From the NCBI GenBank assembly GCA_015680685.1, contig MNCI01003573.1:636277-698143 (forward strand): a stretch of 61,867 bases of DNA. The letters are read 5' to 3'. The notes under the pieces are model-generated. The model worked only from the letters and a program-made list of their open reading frames with translations. It was not told the origin of the DNA and did no database searches. This DNA is from Gnetum montanum. Taxonomy: Eukaryota > Streptophyta > Gnetopsida > Gnetales > Gnetaceae. The first letter of the stretch is position 1. The number at the start of each line of letters is the position of its first letter. Made by a program: the position numbers and the translations under genes. Below are positions 55,858 through 61,867 of this stretch, one piece after another.

Positions 55858-57930
55858 ATGTCTCCTTCTTTGTACAAAAGTGCCTCACCACCTAGGTCTG
55901 AAACAGGAAACAGTTAGCGGTGTAATACACATGACGTTGATCCGCCAGTTCCTCAACAAGTTCAAGTGGTATATATTCATCCTAATGAGTATATACTAGA
56001 CTTCACCTTTATCCTCCATCAAGATGAACAACTGCATTGGTGAGACTTAGAAGGTAACATAGTGTTACCTCTCGATCGTTCAGTCCCGGGCATGCTTCTT
56101 CATGCTCTCACATGAATTGGCATGCCACACTTACATGCAGAATACATTGTGCAAGACCATGACTTGAGAGAATACCATCCCACAGAGGCACATTGTCAAA
56201 GGGACTTGCAATAGGAGAGACATCATAAGTATTTGAAGGGTAAGTAGTCCCAGGATGCCCCACATGTCTTAAGAGAAAATAAGGATGGTGAACCTACCTC
56301 AGGCAATTGACCACACAACAATGTTCCTCCCCTTGAATTTGGCAAAGGGGTTGTGTATCAGAACCTTCATTCCACTATTCATAACCTAGGTTCTGATACC
56401 CAAAGGCATAAAGAATCTAAAAAAGGAACACGAACTCATGATAAAGATGGACATTCTAATCGTAATCACGATTGGGGCCGAGATGCAGACTAGAAGGTAG
56501 CAGACACCATCATGGTGATGATTCTCATTCTTCATCACCTTCATCATCTCCTTCACCCTCTCCTTCAATATCTGGATGTGGTCATAAAGAAAAAGACCAT
56601 GGGGATAAAGGTAGGAAAAGTGAAAGTCATAGATAAAACAACCAGGAAAGGGGACGAGGGCACTCTAGAGAGTCACAACATAGAAGAAGGGAGAGTAGGA
56701 AACAACGTAGGCATCATAGATGCCATGGATGAGACGATCACAATGAACCCCTACTTGCTACTCGAAGTATGTTAGACATAACTAAGGCTGTTATAATTCC
56801 AACAAGACACCAAAAAGATAGTAGGATCAAGAGATTAGATATGAACAACATCCCACGATTTGAAGGGGGATACAACGTTGATCCTTAGAATCATTTACAA
56901 GCATTCCATGATGCATGTGCCTTACAGAACATAGAGAACGAATGGCAAAAACTTAAATTATTCCTGCAGACACTAGTTAAAGAAGTGGAAAGTTGGTACC
57001 GGTCCTTAGAATCGGAATCTATTCGTAGATGGAGTACTATGTTAGAATTATTCAACGATAAGTACCAAATGTACTCCCAAGTGTCTAACTTGTGAAAGCA
57101 AATCCAAGGCTAGAAACAAGGAGGAGATGAACCCTTGGATGCCTCCATGAGATGATACTATGCACTATTACATTATTGTCCTAGCCATGGTTATTTGTAA
57201 AGGGATCAACTGTGCCATCTCATAGATGGGCTTAGGCATGAAATGAGAAGAACCCTTGGGACTTATGCCCAAGGAAGATTATCCAGGCTTAGGTCCCATC
57301 AAATCCAAAGATTGTTGGAGCAAGTTGCTAATGAATAAGGTGAGCTATGGAAGAGAGAAAGTACAGAAGAGTCACCACTCAAAGATCCTTCCCTCCAGAA
57401 GAGGGGAGTAAGATTTTGTGAGGATGAAGAAGAGTCACCACTTGAAGAGATGGTGAATAGGAAAATTTTGCCTATCCAAAAGATGACGTCAAAATTTTTA
57501 GCAAAGGTAGACCAAATGTGAGATTCCCTAAACAATAGATTTCAAACTATTCTTAAAATAGTAAAGGAGTCTAGATAGCAAGGTAGTGAGAAAAGAAAAA
57601 AGAAAGAGGCTGAACATGCACGTAGCAAGGGTAAGGGAAAATTTGCCATCATTGAAGAGGTTGTGGAATCGAAAATAGACAATGATAGTGGATGCTAGAT
57701 ATGTCAATATGACCATCCTAAGGGATGTTGCCCTATAATCTCACATCTATAGGAGTTTGGGGTGTATGCACTCAACCCATGATTAAACAAAAGGCAAACA
57801 CCTCAAAGATTACCTTATCCTCAAGGTAACCCAAGGTAGTTTCACCAACCCTTAACATATTATCCCAGTGGAACTCCACCACAATCGATTGAGTAATATT
57901 AATAGTGGCAACAGCCACAATCATGGGGAA
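55858..57930 (+). pseudogene. gag: gag of element E (degenerate)
   Basis: ATG 55858 opens MSPSLYKSASPPRSETGNS. A frameshift in the 56.4-56.7 kb region leads to the main frame. The capsid-type domain is at 56769-57300: LDMNNIPRFEGGYNVDP, LKLFLQTLVKEVESWYRSLE, SIRRWSTMLELFNDKYQMY, LIDGLRHEMRRTLGTYAQG. This parallels element A gag closely (SIRRWPTMVELFNERYQTY, IGMYAQG). A basic segment KRKKKEAEHARSKGKGKF and the Cys/His motif ICQYDHPKGCCPI follow near 57700. Stops (TGA after VSNL, TAG at Gln-like sites) break it. Confidence 0.8.
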
Positions 57931-58982
57931 TGCCACCACCAAGGCAACAATATCCTTACTGGCAACCTAACCCATATGGATATTACGTGCAACAGACAAT
58001 CTCCCCATGTGACTCTACTAGTCACGTCACTCCTCAACCTCACTACCAAGCCTGCGAGTATTATGAGACTCCCTCTTCTAGAGGCGATATTCTGCAAACA
58101 TATCATCCTTCTCATCCGGCCACATCTCTTCCACCAATAGCTCCACTATCACTTACTCCTGCAATGCAAAGTGAAACCCCTACCCAGCCACAGCAACGTA
58201 ATGCCACAAGGGCTGTTAACTCTAAACCTACTATTGGCTCCAACAACCACATAAGAAAAATACCTTTCTTTAGAATCAAAAGTCCAACCAAGCCCTTGCA
58301 ATCACAAGTAGCTGATTCCTTAGATGCCTCAATATCAATCAAAACTTTGGAGCCCCCTTCAACCCAATCACTACACTCAATGCATACGGTCATGCTAACA
58401 CATGTCATCACTGATTGGATCAAAGCTGGCCATCTTCCCAGGAAATTCTCTAATCTTGGGAGTCCTCTGATATACTTACAAATCGTTGAAAATGCACCAT
58501 GCAAGGCTCTTTTGAATTCAGGTTCTGGTGTCAACTTGATTTCTCAAGAAATGTACAAGGCTTGGAACCTACCTCCATTGGAAAAGAGCAACATCTATTT
58601 AGAGTTGGCTGACCAGTTCATCACTGTTCCATTCGGATTGGTGGAAGACATTGTTACCACTATTTGTAGGTGGTCGTACCCAGATGACTTCCTAGTGATT
58701 CAAGTAAACAATGGTAAGGGGGACTTCCCAATCATAATGGGAAGAGCATGGCTAAGCACCATCGACACACACCTAGGAATCCATGTTATTTTCCTAGAAA
58801 TATCAAAGGAAAATACATTCAGAAATATCAAGAAGAAGAAAGTTCTGTGCATCGCATACAGTGACACAGGGTGTAATTGTGTGCATAGGTCATGGTTTAT
58901 GCAAGGTTTAGCACTGCCTGCATGCAATCAGTGTGCGCAAGTGATTAACATACAAAGATGCCTGTATGTAGCAGCCACATGA
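57930..58982 (+). pseudogene. pr: gag tail and aspartic protease of element E (active-site Asp lost)
   Basis: A clean 350-codon stretch in the gag frame. It begins with a Pro/Gln/Tyr-rich tail (MPPPRQQYPYWQPNPYGYYV). Retropepsin starts near 58490: CKALLNSGSGVNLISQEMYK has Asn where the catalytic Asp of D-S-G is expected. DDFLVIQVNNGKGDFPIIMG and GRAWLSTIDTHLGIH give the conserved I-I-M/L-G-R-x-W end. GAT/GAC to AAT is a single transition. Protease would process gag-pol. Confidence 0.82.
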
Positions 58983-58999
58983 TAGGAAGACACCCAGTG

Positions 59000-60290
59000 G
59001 CTAACAACTAATCAAGAAAGTAGTTCACTCATATGCATGGAACCAATTGAGGGTTTGACTTGTGGTTACATCGATAGCATAGACGCATTAGAGCAAGTCC
59101 ACTACCAACTTCCAAGTCTTAGCCTTGAAAATATCAATTGGAGGAAGTTGGAAATCCTTGAGAAATTTAAGTAGGATCCCCTTGAGCTAAAACCATTGCT
59201 CATCAGTATGGAATACACGTTCCTTAAAAATAGAAAATCGATAATTATCAACACTAAGCTTGCTCCTCAACAAAAAGAAGAACTGTTGAAGGTAATAAAT
59301 AAATGGTCAGAAGCCTTCACTTTGTCATATCTTGAATTAACTAGAATAGATCCTAGGATATGCCAACATAGAATTTACACTGACCCCTCCATGAAGCCTC
59401 AAAGACAACTGCAGAGGCGATTGAACCCTAAGCTAAAGCAAGTAGCTAAGGAAGAATTCAAATAGCTTCTCAAGGCTGGGTTCATATACCCCATTGCTGA
59501 TAGCAAATGGGTTAGCCCCTTAGTTATTGTGCCTAAAAAGGAAGGCAAATGGAGGGTGTGCATAGATTTTAGGCTACTAAATATGGCAACATTCAAAGAT
59601 CACTTTCCATTGTCATTTGTCGACCAAGTCTTAGACACCATTGCAGGGCATCACTGTTACAGTTTTCTGGATAGATATAGTGGATATAACCAAATATAAA
59701 TAGCCCTAGAAGACCAAGCTAAGACTACATTCACCAGTCCTTGGGGAATGTTCACATACAAATAGATGTCGTTTGGCTAATGCAATGCCCCTGCAACATT
59801 TCAATGACTAGTTTTAAGCATATTCCAACAACAAATAGGGAATGGCATAGAGGTCTTTATGGACAACTTCTCCACATATGAAGAAAACTTTGATCAAGCC
59901 TTGGACCAATTGGAGCAAGTGTTAAAAAGATGTGTAGAAACCAATTTGAGGCTCAACTAGTAGAAAAGCCATTTGATGGTCCAAGAAGGCATATTACTAG
60001 GACAAAAAATATCACACACAAGGATAGAGGTAGACCCCGAGAAAATCAAAATTATCCAAGGAATTACCCATCAACTGAAAATTGTCAAAGATATTTGGTC
60101 ATTCCTTGGACATATTGGCTACTATAGGAGATTTATTGAGAACTTTTCAAAGGTTTCCAAACCATTGGTAGAATTAACGAAAAAGGATGTACCTTTCAAG
60201 TGGACCAAGGAATGTGAATTAGCTTTCCAAAATCTAAAATAGAAGCTAGTAGAAACACCCATTCTACAAGCTCCTAACTGGTCCAAACCA
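59000..60290 (+). pseudogene. rt: Reverse transcriptase of element E (FMDN catalytic box)
   Basis: In order: ELKPLLISMEYTFLKNRKSI, RICQHRIYTDPSMKPQRQLQ, GFIYPIADSKWVSPLVIVPK, KWRVCIDFRLLNMATFKDHF, AGHHCYSFLDRYSGYNQI, TTFTSPWGMFTYK, then IEVFMDNFSTYEENFDQALD, where the second catalytic aspartate is Asn. The thumb/connection is IKIIQGITHQLKIVKDIWSF, LGHIGYYRRFIENFSKVSKP. At least six TAG/TAA codons interrupt, several at Gln or Trp positions, and a frameshift lies near 59960. Confidence 0.85.
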
Positions 60291-60791
60291 TTCCATATCA
60301 TGACTGACGTGTCCAACTATGCTTTAGGAGCCGTACTTACATAGTTAGATGACCAAAAGCATCCTTATTACATCCACTATGCAAGTAGAAGTATCAATGG
60401 TGCACAACTTAACTATACTACCATAGAAAAAGAATTAATGGCTGTAGTGTTTGCACTAGAAAAGTTTAGACACTATGTATTGGAATATAAAGTATATATA
60501 CATACAAATCATAGTGCAATCTGGTTCCTCATAAATAAGCCAATGGTAAGCCCTCGTATCATACGATGGCTTGTAATCTTACAAGAGTTTGATTTAACGA
60601 TGATCGATTGCAAGGGCACCGAGAATGTAGTTGCTGATCATTTATCTCGGTTGCAATGGGACAACAAAGAGGATGAGTATCCAATTTTTTATCATTTCCC
60701 TAATAAATTCCTCTTTGCTAGTGTAGTGAATAATCAATCACCCACGGAAACAAACTGGTACAGTAGCATTCTTACCTATCTCCTCACCTAA
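60290..60791 (+). pseudogene. rh: RNase H of element E
   Basis: FHIMTDVSNYALGAVLT (first Asp), YTTIEKELMAVVFALEKFRH (Glu), then VYIHTNHSAIWFLINKPMVS with Asn in the third catalytic position where T-D-H is usual. VVADHLSRLQ closes the domain with its conserved Asp. It is open from 60438 to 60791; one TAG lies before LDDQKHPYY. Confidence 0.82.
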
Positions 60792-61867
60792 CAAACACCA
60801 CAAGAATTAAACCTTAAGAAGAAACAGTTTCTTCACCGAGCTAAGTACTTTATGGAGATCAATGGGCAACTTTACAAAGTGTGTCCCGATGGCTTGGTTG
60901 GATGGTGTGTTCCCGATATAGATAAATTGCAAGTTCTTCAAGACACTCATAAGGGTCCTTGTAGGGGTCATTACATTGGGAGATGAACGGCCATCAAGAT
61001 CCTACTTGCAGGATATTATTGGCCTACATTATTTCAGGATGCCCATCATTTCATCCAATCTTGTAAGTGCTATCAACGTGATGGGGGAATGACTACTAGA
61101 ATGGAGGATCCACAATAATGGATTCAACCATTAGAACCCTTCAACATTTGGGGAATTGATTTTATAAGGCCGATTACACCAATGTCCAATGGAAAAGCTT
61201 ATATTATTGTCGCCATTAATTACCTAACAAAATGAGTCAATGTAGTTGCTATTAAAGATTGTACCTTATCTATAGCTGCACGATTTGTTCAACAACAAAT
61301 CATAAATAGGTTTGGTATGTCGTGTGCACTTATTTCAGATAATGGTATACACTTCACAGGTGCAACTTGTTAGAATTAATGCAACGCTTAGGGGTTGAGC
61401 ATAAATTGACTACACCATACCACCCCCAAGAAAATGTTCAAGCAAAAGTCACCAATAGGGATATTACAAAGATATTGATAAGAACCATTAGCAAGTTTAG
61501 GTGATACTGGAGCACTAAACTGAACAATTCTCTTTGGGCATACCACTCCACATGGAAACTCCCTATAGGCTACTCTCCCTATGAGTTAGTGTATGGTAAA
61601 TTACCAATGCTTCCCATTCAAATTGAGCTCCGTACACTATCCACGATATGTGACCTCAAGCTTGACCTTGATCTAGCACAGAAACAATGGTTAGTAACCC
61701 TTAACTTGCTAGATGAAAACCAATTAGCTACCCTATCATCTAACAAATTGCACAAGGCCTTCAATAAACAATGTCATGACCTAAGAATTAGGAAAGTTAA
61801 ATATCAACTAGGAGATAAGGTTCTCCACTGGAATCCCACACATGTGCCCCAACGTACTAAATTTCAA
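60792..61867 (+). pseudogene. int: Integrase of element E (partial, window end)
   Basis: The zinc finger reads THKGPCRGHYIGR, ILLAGYYWPTLFQDAHHFIQ and CKCYQRDG. The core has WGIDFIRPITPMSNGKAYII (Asp 1), ALISDNGIHFTGATC (Asp 2) and YHPQENVQAKVTNRDITKIL, in which the third residue of the triad is Lys instead of Glu. SLWAYHSTWKLPIGYSPYEL, VYGKLPMLP and KVKYQLGDKVLHWNPTHVP continue to the window edge. TAG and TGA codons are present. Confidence 0.82.

Larger units (their letters stand above)
54919..61867 (+). mobile_element. Element E: Athila-lineage Ty3/Gypsy retrotransposon, cut by window end
   Basis: 5' LTR (54919-55745), tRNA-Asp-type primer site, gag (from 55858), protease, RT, RNase H and integrase on the plus strand, running to the window end. 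RT text (SFLDRYSGYNQI, SFGQCNAPATFQ-like, GILLGQKISHTRIEVDPEKI, SFLGHIGYYRRFIENFSKVS) is typical of Athila. There is no second RNase H, unlike B and C. No antisense gene or large gap lies between protease and RT. The 3' LTR and any env-like ORF lie outside. Confidence 0.88.

Noticed and set aside
1-61867. tRNA, rRNA, CRISPR or organellar insertions
   Set aside because: No cloverleaf with intact A/B boxes, no regular spacer-repeat array and no chloroplast or mitochondrial gene sequence recognised on either strand.

Overview
The window is plant nuclear DNA made almost wholly of nested, decayed Ty3/Gypsy LTR retrotransposons. I found no host gene outside the elements, no tRNA or rRNA, and no bacterial or organellar signature. 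Long elements (one is 19 kb), AT-rich sequence, heavy point decay and Athila- and Tat-type polymerases suggest a large-genome vascular plant, perhaps a gymnosperm. The species cannot be read from the sequence.

Layout. Element F: an LTR end at 1-168 followed by internal sequence. Element A (2389-11158, minus strand, target duplication ACCAT) sits inside it and is non-autonomous: LTR, gag, a second ORF (ORF2), LTR, with no polymerase. Element D (plus strand) starts with a truncated LTR at 11565-11948 and appears to end with the LTR at 52043-52842. Two Tat-type elements sit within it. Element B (14054-30375, minus) has LTRs of about 1.2 kb and decayed gag-PR-RT-RH-INT. Element C (32211-51280, plus, target duplication AGTAC) has LTRs of about 1.9 kb and gag-PR-RT-RH-archaeal-type RH-INT. 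C interrupts the ORF2 of D, so that ORF is split between about 30.4-32.2 kb and 51.3-51.75 kb. Element E (54919 to the window end, plus) is Athila-like: LTR, tRNA-Asp-type primer site, gag, PR, RT, RH, INT.

The most notable system is in element C. Between protease and reverse transcriptase lies about 6 kb holding an antisense (minus-strand) gene. I can model it as seven exons (43359 down to 38727). All six junctions keep reading phase, five introns are clean GT-AG and the first has an AT where GT is expected. A TATA box like that of the LTR lies 135 bp upstream of its ATG. Element B has decayed antisense coding in the same PR-RT gap, so the arrangement looks inherited. Exon 2 carries motifs resembling an FCP1/HAD-like phosphatase fold. 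Later exons resemble the extra ORFs known from Tat elements, followed by an acidic tract and a coiled coil.

A second regularity is that each LTR family has its own palindromic words just upstream of the TATA box. In A and C the family's words reappear at internal places: upstream of ORF2 in A, and around the antisense gene in C. Stops are largely TAG, often where Gln or Trp is expected, and catalytic Asp/Glu are changed to Asn/Lys, which fits cytosine-methylation decay of long-silenced copies.
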